Shown here one piece after another: positions 34,048-42,445 of a DNA stretch of 53,335 bases (position 1 is its first letter; the number at the start of each line of letters is the position of its first letter). Below the pieces are notes generated by a model. The model was not told where the DNA came from. It worked only from the letters and a program-made list of their open reading frames with translations, and did no database searches. The stretch is from positions 1 to 53,335 of the forward strand of contig CAYMBP010000007.1 in NCBI GenBank assembly GCA_964388745.1. The letters run 5' to 3'. The position numbers and the translations under genes are program-made. Source of the stretch: CAYMBP01 sp964388745. Its GTDB lineage: Bacteria > Babelota > Babeliae > Babelales > RVW-14.

Positions 34048-35772
34048 ATGGCAACATCACAAAAGCCTTTTCACCTAAGCATGATTGTAGGAATATGCCT
34101 AATAACTAGAATCTTTTTTGGTTATCTTTTTTTTGGGAGTGTTGATATTCGATGTTTTATGTCAATGACTCATTGCACTCTTAATGGATCACTTCTTTCG
34201 TTTCCTCTTTGGAACTTCTTCCCTATCCTGCCGCACTACCTCTGGTTTGTAGGAAAAATTTCAACTACAACAACACTCCCTTTTGCATTCTGTTGCAAAA
34301 TTGTACCCATTATGTTTGATACCCTGATTGCCCTTCTTATCTACGAAGCAGTATCAATAAAGCGTCCAGGCTGTGAACTTTTTTCTAGCATTATGTATGC
34401 CCTTTGCCCAGTCCCAATTATGGTTGTTTCTATTCATGGTCAATGGGAACCTCTCTTTCTTTTTTTCTTGCTGCTCAGTTTTTTCATTCGTGAGCTTATA
34501 ACGAAATCATACCTGCATCAATTTTTATTCGGTCTCACCTTTGGCTGCTCCATTTTGTTAAAACCAGCCTCACTTATCTTTTTACCCTTTTTCTTTACAC
34601 CCCATGAGCATATTTTTCGAAAGCTTCAACGTCTACGAGTACCCCTTGCATTAATTACCATATCACTTTTTTTTACTATTCTTATTAGCTTTATTACAAT
34701 TAAATATTACGGGCTCTCTCTTCTTGATATAACTCATGCTATCACGCCCACCATCTGGATAGTCATGATGCTCATACTCTGCGCACTTATTCTTCTTTTT
34801 TATATTCCCTTGCAAGCAGAGTGGCCTCAGCTCTCTCTCTCTCTTAAAACTTATCTTAAGCGTCAAGCCATATCCTGTATTGGAATTATAAGCATTATTG
34901 CTCTCTGTTTTTTACTTTTTCACTTGTATGGATTTAATTTAGTGCATTTGTGTGATACTGTTTTACGTTACTGCAATCAAGGAGTCCAACTTATGGGGCT
35001 CCCATTTGCTCCAGGCGTTACTCATTCTTGGTATGCACAGCTTATCAAAAATAGATTTTTACTGATGATGATTATTTTATTTTTCGCTTGGAAATACTAT
35101 CATCGTCAATTTAATGCTTTCACTAGCATTCTCATTACTTTTTCAGCCATTTTTGGCCTTTCAGGCATTTGCCCACAATACCTCATGTGGCTTATTCCTT
35201 TCATGCTGATTAGAGGAGTCTACCGGCTCTGTGGCATCTACACCTTATGCACTACTATTTTCTTTGTCTTTTTTTACACACACCCTCTTGGCAATCCAGC
35301 AATGCCCTATCAAAACATGCTCGCTTTTTCAAGCCTCACTCCATACAATATTCTCATGCCTTCGCAAGCATTTATGAAAAGTATCTGGCCAACACTTATT
35401 CAACTTCTTGGCTCATTGATAATCCCTCTTTCATCTCTTGCAACAGCTCTGTACGTATATTTTAGAACTACAACACACTGCCTCATTAAGCCAATTAAGG
35501 GAAGATCCATTCCATTATATCTGCTACTCACCCCACTTGGAGCAACTCTGATTGCAGAATTGTGTAGATATAGTATTACTCCCTGGCATCAAAAACAATT
35601 TGATCTTTTAATGAGCAACCCCCTTGCACGGTATTCCGTAACTACTTTTGATGGAAAAGTTGCAGCACATTATCTTGAAAACCCCTGCATATTAAATGCG
35701 CCAACAATCCTCATTTCTGGGGCGTTGCTTTGGATACTTGCTTGTTTTTTATATTCACGAAAGATGCTGTAA
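34048..35772 (+). CDS. Polytopic GT-C-like membrane protein (574 aa)
   Basis: About 12 hydrophobic helices. The first loop holds S-V-D-I-R-C-F, and the H-G-Q-W-E-P sequence near residue 130 resembles the conserved H-x-Q-W-D/E of GT-C mannosyltransferase-like families. L-K-P-A-S-L-I-F-L-P-F-F-F is also typical. I infer a polyprenyl-phosphate-sugar-dependent glycosyltransferase; donor and acceptor unknown. ATG at 34048 has GGGAG seven bases upstream; upstream ATG at 34018 and TTG at 34012 are less well placed. The C-terminal loop (~490-550) is probably periplasmic. The next gene, 115 bp on, is another GT-C-like protein. Confidence 0.8.
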   Translation: MATSQKPFHLSMIVGICLITRIFFGYLFFGSVDIRCFMSMTHCTLNGSLLSFPLWNFFPILPHYLWFVGKISTTTTLPFAFCCKIVPIMFDTLIALLIYEAVSIKRPGCELFSSIMYALCPVPIMVVSIHGQWEPLFLFFLLLSFFIRELITKSYLHQFLFGLTFGCSILLKPASLIFLPFFFTPHEHIFRKLQRLRVPLALITISLFFTILISFITIKYYGLSLLDITHAITPTIWIVMMLILCALILLFYIPLQAEWPQLSLSLKTYLKRQAISCIGIISIIALCFLLFHLYGFNLVHLCDTVLRYCNQGVQLMGLPFAPGVTHSWYAQLIKNRFLLMMIILFFAWKYYHRQFNAFTSILITFSAIFGLSGICPQYLMWLIPFMLIRGVYRLCGIYTLCTTIFFVFFYTHPLGNPAMPYQNMLAFSSLTPYNILMPSQAFMKSIWPTLIQLLGSLIIPLSSLATALYVYFRTTTHCLIKPIKGRSIPLYLLLTPLGATLIAELCRYSITPWHQKQFDLLMSNPLARYSVTTFDGKVAAHYLENPCILNAPTILISGALLWILACFLYSRKML

Positions 35773-35887
35773 GCTATTTTTTTGAAGCTCTGAACATTTA
35801 TGGGGCTCTTTCACTTGTTAAAGGAATACTTAGCTGTTGCCCCCACAAGACTTATTCCCCATTTGTTACTCTTGAGGAGAAATGCAT

Positions 35888-37249
35888 ATGAAGAAAAAAA
35901 CCATATTAAGCATTCTTTTTATATTCAGCATTGCAACACGGCTAGCTCTTTTTGTTGCATTTACAGGCCATGAAGACCGACATCTTATCTATTTTGACTC
36001 AGCACAATATCAAGCAGTTGCTGAAAATATTGTAATGGGTAAAGGGATCAGTAACAAAGAAGAGAAGCCTCAAGCTTATCGCCTGCCAGGCTATCCTCTT
36101 TTTCTTGCAAGCATCTACTCTTTATTTGGAATAAATCAACAAATTGCTATGGTCATTCAGCTCACGTTAAGCAGCCTTATTCCCCTACTCATACACTCTT
36201 TAAGCCTAACTCTTTTTCCCTCTTCACCATTTACTGCATTGATATGTGGTTTAATAAGCGCTTTTCATATTGGTTTTATTGTTTACTCCGGGATACTCGG
36301 CACAGAATCACTCTTTTTAATAATGCTCTTACTCTTTTTCATCAGTTATTTTCAATTGCTTAAAGATCAGAATCCCTCTTTGAGGCAACTATTACTTTCT
36401 GGTTTTTTTCTTGGTTGTGTATCTCTTATCAGGCCTGTTGGACATTATTTACTTATTTTTAGTCTCCTTATTTTTCTTTTTGGTGCACGAACTCAATTAT
36501 TTAAACGAATTTGCTCAATAAGTATTGTAGCTCTTTCCTGGCTTGCAACAGCTGCACCCTGGCTTATCAGAAATTATATTATTTTTGGTGCCCCATTTTT
36601 TCATTCACTTCCAGGACTTCATTTTTTGCAGTACAGTGGAGCTAAAATTATTATGCACACAGATCAGTGCAACTATGTTGAAGCTCGAGGAATGCTCCTT
36701 GATCAATGGAAGCGTGAACAAAGTAACTTTGAACAACAGCATCTAACTGTCCCAAACGAATATGAATCCTGCCTAATGGCAGAAAAAATTACATTTAATT
36801 TAATCAAACAAAACCCTATTATATTTTTAAAAAATAGTATTCTCGAAATGCTTAAAACAGTATTATCATTATATAGTGCACAACTCATTTTTGCAGACAC
36901 ACAATCTTGGACCGAATACAAGCCAACATCTCAAGCCCTCATTACAAAAATAAAATACTACCTATGGCCCCCCCTTTCTACTTGGTGGTTACATATCATT
37001 ATTTTTTTTGAACTTTGTATGAATATTTTTTTACTTATTGGTGTTAGTGGTTTTTATATTAATGCTTTCTTTTTTAAAAAACATTTTTTTTCTCTTTTAA
37101 CCACTACACTCTTCATGCTGCTCTTTATTGGTATCACATGCGCTTATGGATGTGCACGGCTACGCATGCCTCTTGAGCCATTTACCATTCTTATTGCACT
37201 ACAATTTTGGACTTCTCTTTGCATAAATTTTAAATGGTTTATAGAATAA
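35888..37249 (+). CDS. GT-C-like membrane glycosyltransferase, PMT_2/ArnT-like (453 aa)
   Basis: Polytopic protein with F-D-S-A-Q-Y-Q-A-V-A-E-N-I-V-M-G-K-G near residue 36, followed by Y-R-L-P-G-Y-P-L-F-L-A: the hallmark of dolichyl/undecaprenyl-phosphate-sugar transferases of the PMT_2 type (catalytic acidic residue in the first periplasmic loop). About ten membrane segments, L-I-R-P-V-G at ~180, and a periplasmic segment at ~225-330. ATG at 35888 preferred to 35882 because GAGGAG is then eight bases away. Likely partner of the GT2 enzyme that loads polyprenyl phosphate, though the genes are not adjacent. Confidence 0.87.
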   Translation: MKKKTILSILFIFSIATRLALFVAFTGHEDRHLIYFDSAQYQAVAENIVMGKGISNKEEKPQAYRLPGYPLFLASIYSLFGINQQIAMVIQLTLSSLIPLLIHSLSLTLFPSSPFTALICGLISAFHIGFIVYSGILGTESLFLIMLLLFFISYFQLLKDQNPSLRQLLLSGFFLGCVSLIRPVGHYLLIFSLLIFLFGARTQLFKRICSISIVALSWLATAAPWLIRNYIIFGAPFFHSLPGLHFLQYSGAKIIMHTDQCNYVEARGMLLDQWKREQSNFEQQHLTVPNEYESCLMAEKITFNLIKQNPIIFLKNSILEMLKTVLSLYSAQLIFADTQSWTEYKPTSQALITKIKYYLWPPLSTWWLHIIIFFELCMNIFLLIGVSGFYINAFFFKKHFFSLLTTTLFMLLFIGITCAYGCARLRMPLEPFTILIALQFWTSLCINFKWFIE

Positions 37250-37410
37250 GAAATTTTATTCAATCCATACACATAATTACTGCTCAAAAATAGCAATAAT
37301 TGTGTATACTGTTGCTGTACCTTAAAGATATAGTAAAGTAGGTAATTAACAAATTTCTTATGCGTAAAATTTACCAAAGCATGATTTAATAAACAAAGGT
37401 TGTTCAATAA

Positions 37411-38478
37411 ATGAATAGACATCATAGACACACAACACTTTTTTCGCTATTTTTTTTTCTCTTTAACGCCGCCAGCATTCAAGCAACGACTGATATCACT
37501 CAGTGGAATCATCATCACCCACTCTACACTGGAAGCAACTCAACATGCGAAAAAAGCTCTGTCCTTTTTTCTTTAGATGGATCACTATTTAGTGTTACAT
37601 CACCTTCTCTTGGCATTGACGTGTGGGGACCATCACAATTTAAAAAAAGTATCTACAATGGACATGTATTTATTACAAAAATTCCCTTTATTCCAATTTC
37701 AACCATAACATGCATGGCAATAACAGATGAATACTATGCGATTGGAACAGAAGATGGTACTCTTTTCATTTATAAATTTTCACTCAAAGCAACAATAAAC
37801 CCAGCATTAGAAAAAGTAATCACTATTTCTGGTTTGGGATATAGTCCAACAAAGTCATTTGCCAGCAGTATGACTTTTTCACACGATAAAAACTTTTTAC
37901 TTATTGGTGATAATCATGGCGCCATCATAAAATGGAATTATATTACTGATGAACATACAGGCTATAAACCACTTCAAAAAGCCATAAAAATACTGAAGCC
38001 ACTACCAAATAATAGTGGCTTCATTGCAAGTGATTTAAACAACGTTATTCTCATGGATACTACAAAAATAACCAATAAATATCGCCATCTTTTTTATTCA
38101 CCAGATAGAAAAATAGCTGCCATCTCTTCAAGTGGCCAATACATAGCACTGACAATTGATAACAAGATTATCAAAGTATGCGACATAAAAAAAAGAACCT
38201 GCACAACTAAAAGCCTCCACCAAGGCCATGTCGAAACAAAAAAGATTCTTTCAAATATAGCGTTTTTACCCGATGAAACACATTGTATCTGCGCAGACTC
38301 CGATGGTATGATTTTTTTTATTTCCACAACTCCTCTAAACGAACAGAAGACACCAAATGTCTTTTGCTTAAAAAATTACAGAGCAGGAATTGAATCTATT
38401 AACTGCTCGCCCTGTGGTAAAATAATAACAATAAATTCATACAGAAGAGACATCTCCTTGTTACGAATCATACAGTAA
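37411..38478 (+). CDS. Secreted WD40-like protein (355 aa)
   Basis: Signal peptide ~1-26 (R-H-H-R-H n-region, L-F-S-L-F-F-F-L-F core, I-Q-A-T). The mature part has strand patterns of a WD40 propeller: V-L-F-S-L-D-G-S-L-F-S-V, D-G-T-L-F-I-Y, S-H-D-K-N-F-L-L-I-G-D-N-H-G-A-I-I-K-W, D-G-M-I-F-F-I-S and C-S-P-C-G-K-I-I-T-I. The W-H-P core of the array family is absent, so it is only distantly related. AAAGGTT precedes ATG. Ends 5 bp from the convergent nucleoside transporter stop. Function unknown, probably protein binding outside the cytoplasm. Confidence 0.8.
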   Translation: MNRHHRHTTLFSLFFFLFNAASIQATTDITQWNHHHPLYTGSNSTCEKSSVLFSLDGSLFSVTSPSLGIDVWGPSQFKKSIYNGHVFITKIPFIPISTITCMAITDEYYAIGTEDGTLFIYKFSLKATINPALEKVITISGLGYSPTKSFASSMTFSHDKNFLLIGDNHGAIIKWNYITDEHTGYKPLQKAIKILKPLPNNSGFIASDLNNVILMDTTKITNKYRHLFYSPDRKIAAISSSGQYIALTIDNKIIKVCDIKKRTCTTKSLHQGHVETKKILSNIAFLPDETHCICADSDGMIFFISTTPLNEQKTPNVFCLKNYRAGIESINCSPCGKIITINSYRRDISLLRIIQ

Positions 38479-38483
38479 AACAG

Positions 38484-39686
38484 CTATAGAAGCATACCAA
38501 CAAGAGCCGCATTCATTAAATTTACAATAGTACCTCCAAGAAGAGCCTTAAGACCAAGTTGTGATAAATCTCCTCGCCGAGCAGGAGAGAGTGCACCAAT
38601 ACCACCAATCTGAATACCAATACAGGAAAAATTAGAAAACCCTGCAAGGGCAAAAGTAAGCATTGCATATGTTCGCGGCGTTAAAGCTATTTTAACCATA
38701 TCTGAATATGCAACAAACTCATTAACTAAAAGCTTAGTTCCCACAAGCTGACCTGCAATACGACACTCTTCCGGAACAATTCCAATAAGATAAGCAACAG
38801 CGTAAAAAACATACCCCAAAACATCTTGAATTGTATAGGAAGTACTCGCAACCAATAGGCCATTTACACAAGCAATTAAACTAATGAAGGCAATCAACAT
38901 AGCAACAACATTAAGCGCTAATGAAAGACCATCTCCAGTGCCAATGGCAAGGGCTTCAAATAAAGATTTTGGCGCCCCTGTTTGCTGCGGAGCAATATCA
39001 TTCATTGTCTCTGGTTGCCCTTCTTCTGGCAATAACAATTTTGAAATAGCAATTGAACCAAACACTGACATTACACTTGACGCAAGCAATAATTCAATCG
39101 ATACACCCATGGATCCATAAACTGCAAGAATAGCTCCACTCAAATGAGACATCCCACTCACCATAATAGTTAACAACTCTGAACGCGTCATGCAGGCTAA
39201 ATAATCTTTAATCAACAAAGGAGCTTCTGTCTGCCCAAGCATACTACTAGCAACTGCTGATAACGTCTCAGCTCCAGATGTACCAAGAAGTGGTCGTAAT
39301 ACAAAGCAGACTCCTCTAACAAAAAAATGAACAATTCCCAAATAAGAAAGAACAGCCATCAAAGCACCAAAAAAAATAATAATAGGGACAACCTTGAAAG
39401 CAAAAATCATACCCCAAGCAGCTGAAGCATCAGTCAACTTACCAAAAACAAATGATGCTCCATTATCTGCAAATTGATAAAGACTTGTAAAAAAATAAGC
39501 AAGCGATGCAAAAAATGTTGCCCCTAGATTTGTCTTTAGCATAAAAATTGCTGATGTAACTTGAAGAATAAGAGCAACTAACACTCGCCGAAGATTAATT
39601 GCCTGATAATTTGACGAAAAAAGAGACGCAATAAAAATAAGGGAGATAAACCCAATGCCACTCATAATGTAAGGGGAAGTGATCAT
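38484..39686 (-). CDS. nupC: Concentrative nucleoside transporter (CNT/NupC family)
   Basis: Ion-coupled nucleoside uptake across the inner membrane. The conserved G-Q-T-E-A-P-L-L-I (near 150) and S-G-M-S-H-L-S-G-A-I-L-A-V-Y, plus E-A-L-A-I-G-T-G-D-G and A-G-F-S-N-F-S-C-I-G-I-Q-I-G-G, are the classic CNT signatures. Length 400 aa and ~10 membrane segments fit. ATG at 39686 chosen since GAGG lies seven bases before it. A nucleoside importer fits an organism relying on host nucleosides. Lies downstream of prfA on the same strand with a 186-bp gap containing a degenerate repeat. Confidence 0.92.
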   Translation of the reverse strand: MITSPYIMSGIGFISLIFIASLFSSNYQAINLRRVLVALILQVTSAIFMLKTNLGATFFASLAYFFTSLYQFADNGASFVFGKLTDASAAWGMIFAFKVVPIIIFFGALMAVLSYLGIVHFFVRGVCFVLRPLLGTSGAETLSAVASSMLGQTEAPLLIKDYLACMTRSELLTIMVSGMSHLSGAILAVYGSMGVSIELLLASSVMSVFGSIAISKLLLPEEGQPETMNDIAPQQTGAPKSLFEALAIGTGDGLSLALNVVAMLIAFISLIACVNGLLVASTSYTIQDVLGYVFYAVAYLIGIVPEECRIAGQLVGTKLLVNEFVAYSDMVKIALTPRTYAMLTFALAGFSNFSCIGIQIGGIGALSPARRGDLSQLGLKALLGGTIVNLMNAALVGMLL

Positions 39687-39766
39687 ACAAGACCTCATGC
39701 TAAAAATTACATATGTGAAAAAATTATTATTCCTTCAACAAGAGTAACAATTCAGTCTTGTCTCGT

Positions 39767-39830
39767 CACGCATAAGATTATTTATTCGCAACCTATTTCA
39801 CCACTCTGAAGCAAAGCAATAGGTCTTATT
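39767..39830. repeat. Degenerate palindromic repeat, copy F
   Basis: CTCTGAAGCAAAGCAATAGG (39804-39823) parallels CTGGAGCGAAGCGATAGAGT of copy C with several changes. CTCGTCACGCATAAG precedes it, like the GTCA ends of other copies. It lies in the gap between nupC and prfA. Assignment is tentative. Confidence 0.4.
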
Positions 39831-39872
39831 CCTCAAAATTAACAGCTGTGAAAAAATAAAAAATAATAGATT

Positions 39873-40946
39873 TTAATTTGAATCAAATAATGAGCCTTTT
39901 TTACGACGCTGCTCCATATCCCATTCATGTAAGGGCTCAAGCAAGTCTGCAAGATCACCCTCCATAACCAGATCAAGCTTTTTAAGTGTCACATTTGTTC
40001 TGTGATCAGTTACCCTATTTTGAGGGAAATTATAGGTACGAACCTTTTCTGCTCGATCTCCAGTTCCAACTTGTTGCTTTCGTTGCGCACTTTCCTCAGC
40101 ATCCCGCCGCTCAACTTCAGCTTCAAAAAGTCGCGCTTGTAAAACTTTCATAGCCTTCGCTTTATTTTTAATTTGCGAACGCTCATCCTGACACGTTACA
40201 ACTAAGCCTGTTGGTAGATGAGTAATGCGAATAGCAGAATCAGTTGTGTTAACATGCTGTCCACCAGCACCACTAGACCTATACGTATCAATACGTAAAT
40301 CTTGAGGGTTAATAGAGACTTCAACATCACTTGCCTCAGACATTACTGCAACAGTAACTGTAGAAGTATGCACTCGCCCCTGACTTTCTGTTTTAGGAAC
40401 ACGCTGCACTCGATGAACACCAGATTCAAATTTGAAAGATTTAAAAACTCTTTTTCCCTTAATATGCATTACCATCTCTTTGTAACCACCAATATCTGTT
40501 GTATTGGCTTCAACAATTGAAACAGACCAATTTTTTGAAAGGGCATAGTTATTGTACATTCGAGCTAAATCAGCCGCAAACAACGCAGCCTCTTGTCCCC
40601 CAGCTCCTGCACGAATCTCAATGAAAACTGAACGTTCATCTCGCTCATCAGCAGGATACAGCAATTCTTCAAGCTCTAACTCTAACGCTTTAAGCTGCTT
40701 TTCTCCTACAGCAATTTCTTCTGTATACAATAGCTTAAGCTCTTCATCTTTCTCAGAAGACTCATGAGCACGATTTTCATTAAGCTCTTGTTGGATCATT
40801 TTAATTTGCCTGTTAAGAACAAGAAGCCCTTCATACTGCGAAGAGCGTTTTTGAAGGGCTACACGATCTTTTGAATCAAGGGCAGGATCCGCAAGTTTTT
40901 GTAACAGTTGATCATACTCTTGCTGAAGCGCATTCCAATCAAGCAT
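39873..40946 (-). CDS. prfA: Peptide chain release factor 1
   Basis: Recognises UAA and UAG and triggers peptide release on the ribosome. The G-A-G-G-Q-H-V-N segment (~226-233) has the universal GGQ. E-I-R-A-G-A-G-G-Q-E-A-A-L-F-A (~108-122) and R-V-P-x-T-E-S-x-G-R-x-H-T-S are RF1-typical. The C-terminal R-T-Y-N-F-P-Q-N-R-V-T-D-H-R motif is intact. Length 357 aa is normal. Starts 3 bp after rpmE on the same strand, a common pairing in bacteria, and is likely translated by coupling since its own ribosome binding site is weak. Confidence 0.97.
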   Translation of the reverse strand: MLDWNALQQEYDQLLQKLADPALDSKDRVALQKRSSQYEGLLVLNRQIKMIQQELNENRAHESSEKDEELKLLYTEEIAVGEKQLKALELELEELLYPADERDERSVFIEIRAGAGGQEAALFAADLARMYNNYALSKNWSVSIVEANTTDIGGYKEMVMHIKGKRVFKSFKFESGVHRVQRVPKTESQGRVHTSTVTVAVMSEASDVEVSINPQDLRIDTYRSSGAGGQHVNTTDSAIRITHLPTGLVVTCQDERSQIKNKAKAMKVLQARLFEAEVERRDAEESAQRKQQVGTGDRAEKVRTYNFPQNRVTDHRTNVTLKKLDLVMEGDLADLLEPLHEWDMEQRRKKGSLFDSN

Positions 40947-40949
40947 AGC

Positions 40950-41156
40950 TTACTTGTTCTTTTTGCCAAATCGTTTTTCAAACTTTTCAATACGACCAGC
41001 AGTATCAACAAAACGCTGTTGACCAGTAAAAAATGGATGACACTGAGAACAAATATCAACTTCAATTTTAACTTCAGTCGACACTGTTTCAAATGATGTT
41101 CCACAAACGCATCGGATAGTAACATTGTTCAATTGCGGATGAATAGCTTTTTTCAT
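40950..41156 (-). CDS. rpmE: 50S ribosomal protein L31, zinc-binding type
   Basis: 68-aa L31 with the zinc-type cysteines Cys16, Cys18, Cys36 and Cys39 (C-V-C and C-S-Q-C), then H-P-F-F-T-G-Q-Q-R-F-V-D-T-x-G-R, diagnostic of L31. Basic tail K-R-F-G-K-K-N-K. AAGGTT lies eight bases upstream of ATG. It sits 4 bp after the isomerase stop and 3 bp before prfA, forming a short operon. Confidence 0.97.
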   Translation of the reverse strand: MKKAIHPQLNNVTIRCVCGTSFETVSTEVKIEVDICSQCHPFFTGQQRFVDTAGRIEKFEKRFGKKNK

Positions 41157-41160
41157 ACAA

Positions 41161-42180
41161 TTAACCTTGATTCCCTATATTTTGTTGTTTATGCCGCTCT
41201 TTCAGTTCATCGATTATATGAACAGGCATCGCATCAACGCCTCGAGCTCGCGCTAAATAGTATGACGCAAAATCAGCCCAAAGAATGACAGCAAGAAGCT
41301 GCTCTTCAAGAGTATCACCTAAAATAGCAGGTTTGTAAAGGGAAACGCCCCTCTCTTCAAGGAGTCCCATAGTAACTCCAAGCGCCTTGGTTAATGCCTC
41401 ATGCATGCCATTTATCGCAAAAACTACAATTAGTTGATTCTCTTCAGGCTTAGAAAAGCCAACTAAAAGATTATGACATAATTCCGGAAAACTGCTTGCT
41501 ACGCAGTGAACCTTACTATTTTCATTAAATTGCGTCTGTGCTCGATAAGCAACAGCATCTGTAAATCCACTTATTCCCCAAATATGAAAAAATGGCTTAT
41601 TGTCAACAGAATAAACAAACGGCTCAAAATAAGATTCTTCTTGATATGTTGTTATTAAATAATCGGTTGCCTTACTTGATAACTCAAATGCCCGCTTTCC
41701 TTGCATAATGCCAAGTTGCTCAAACAATGCCCAAGTAAAGCCGAGGGCGTGCCCTAGAGATGATCGTGGTGTTAATGATGAAGGCAGCTGAGCATAAGCA
41801 AAATCATGGAGGAAAGCTTTTTCACGAAGCTTTCCTCCATGACTCAAAGCAATAAATGGAATTATTCGCTTCTGCAGTTGCTCAACAGACATGAGCGTTT
41901 CCCACGTATTTCCTGAGTAAGACATCACAATTACTAAAGTATCTTGATCAATTGATTGTGGTATCAAGCAACCATCAACAATAATCACCGGACAAGATGA
42001 TTGTTGATCAAGAAAGGTCTTAAGAAGACGCCCAACAATACCAGACCCTCCCATACCAACAAAAGCAATTTTTTTTATAACTTGAGGCAACTTCTGCTTT
42101 TCACTTTTATAAAACTGCAGCCCAAGAGCATAGCCCTCTTTTAGCTTATCTGTCCAAAGTGTCAATTCTTGTATGAGCAT
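41161..42180 (-). CDS. Bifunctional phosphoglucose/phosphomannose isomerase-like (339 aa)
   Basis: SIS-domain sugar isomerase of the PGI/PMI family that interconverts glucose 6-phosphate or mannose 6-phosphate with fructose 6-phosphate. V-G-M-G-G-S-G-I-V-G (~41-50), M-S-Y-S-G-N-T-W-E-T (~90-99), L-T-P-R-S-S-L-G-H-A-L-G (~137-148) and Q-F-N-E-N-S-K with P-E-L-C-H-N (family pattern P-E-x-x-H-N) are the expected sites. Length is typical. AGGAAT precedes ATG. Heads an operon with rpmE and prfA. It may supply hexose phosphate towards the surface-sugar genes; that link is inference. The alternative, a phosphoheptose-type SIS isomerase, is less likely because of the E-N-x-K and H-N pair. Confidence 0.9.
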   Translation of the reverse strand: MLIQELTLWTDKLKEGYALGLQFYKSEKQKLPQVIKKIAFVGMGGSGIVGRLLKTFLDQQSSCPVIIVDGCLIPQSIDQDTLVIVMSYSGNTWETLMSVEQLQKRIIPFIALSHGGKLREKAFLHDFAYAQLPSSLTPRSSLGHALGFTWALFEQLGIMQGKRAFELSSKATDYLITTYQEESYFEPFVYSVDNKPFFHIWGISGFTDAVAYRAQTQFNENSKVHCVASSFPELCHNLLVGFSKPEENQLIVVFAINGMHEALTKALGVTMGLLEERGVSLYKPAILGDTLEEQLLAVILWADFASYYLARARGVDAMPVHIIDELKERHKQQNIGNQG

Positions 42181-42379
42181 TCTTTTAATTCCTTACGTTG
42201 TATTTCTTGTTAATCTCTCTTTATACAAAATTAACTATGTTATGTAGACAATAATTCTTTAAGCTTACTGCGATACCAAAAGAGTCGCAACGTTAAATAT
42301 GAAAGCATGCAAGCTTATACGCACATCTTAATTATTTGAACACAAGCCTTCTATTACAACTCTTCTTCAAATAAAAAGA

Positions 42380-42410
42380 GAGCCAAGAAATATTTATTAT
42401 TTCTTGGCTC
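42380..42410 (-). terminator. Rho-independent terminator of the TPR membrane-protein genes
   Basis: Perfect 13-bp inverted repeat GAGCCAAGAAATA / TATTTCTTGGCTC with a 5-nt loop. On the minus strand it is followed by TCTTTTTATTTG. Lies 36 bases after the stop at 42446, and separates the TPR genes from the isomerase operon. Confidence 0.85.
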
Positions 42411-42445
42411 ATAACATCAATTATTTCTCTATAGATAACGCTTCA

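Noticed and set aside
37250..37410. Possible promoter with TATACT before the secreted WD40-like gene
   Set aside because: No -35 element at a suitable distance and no extended -10; the sequence is AT-rich enough for such hexamers by chance.
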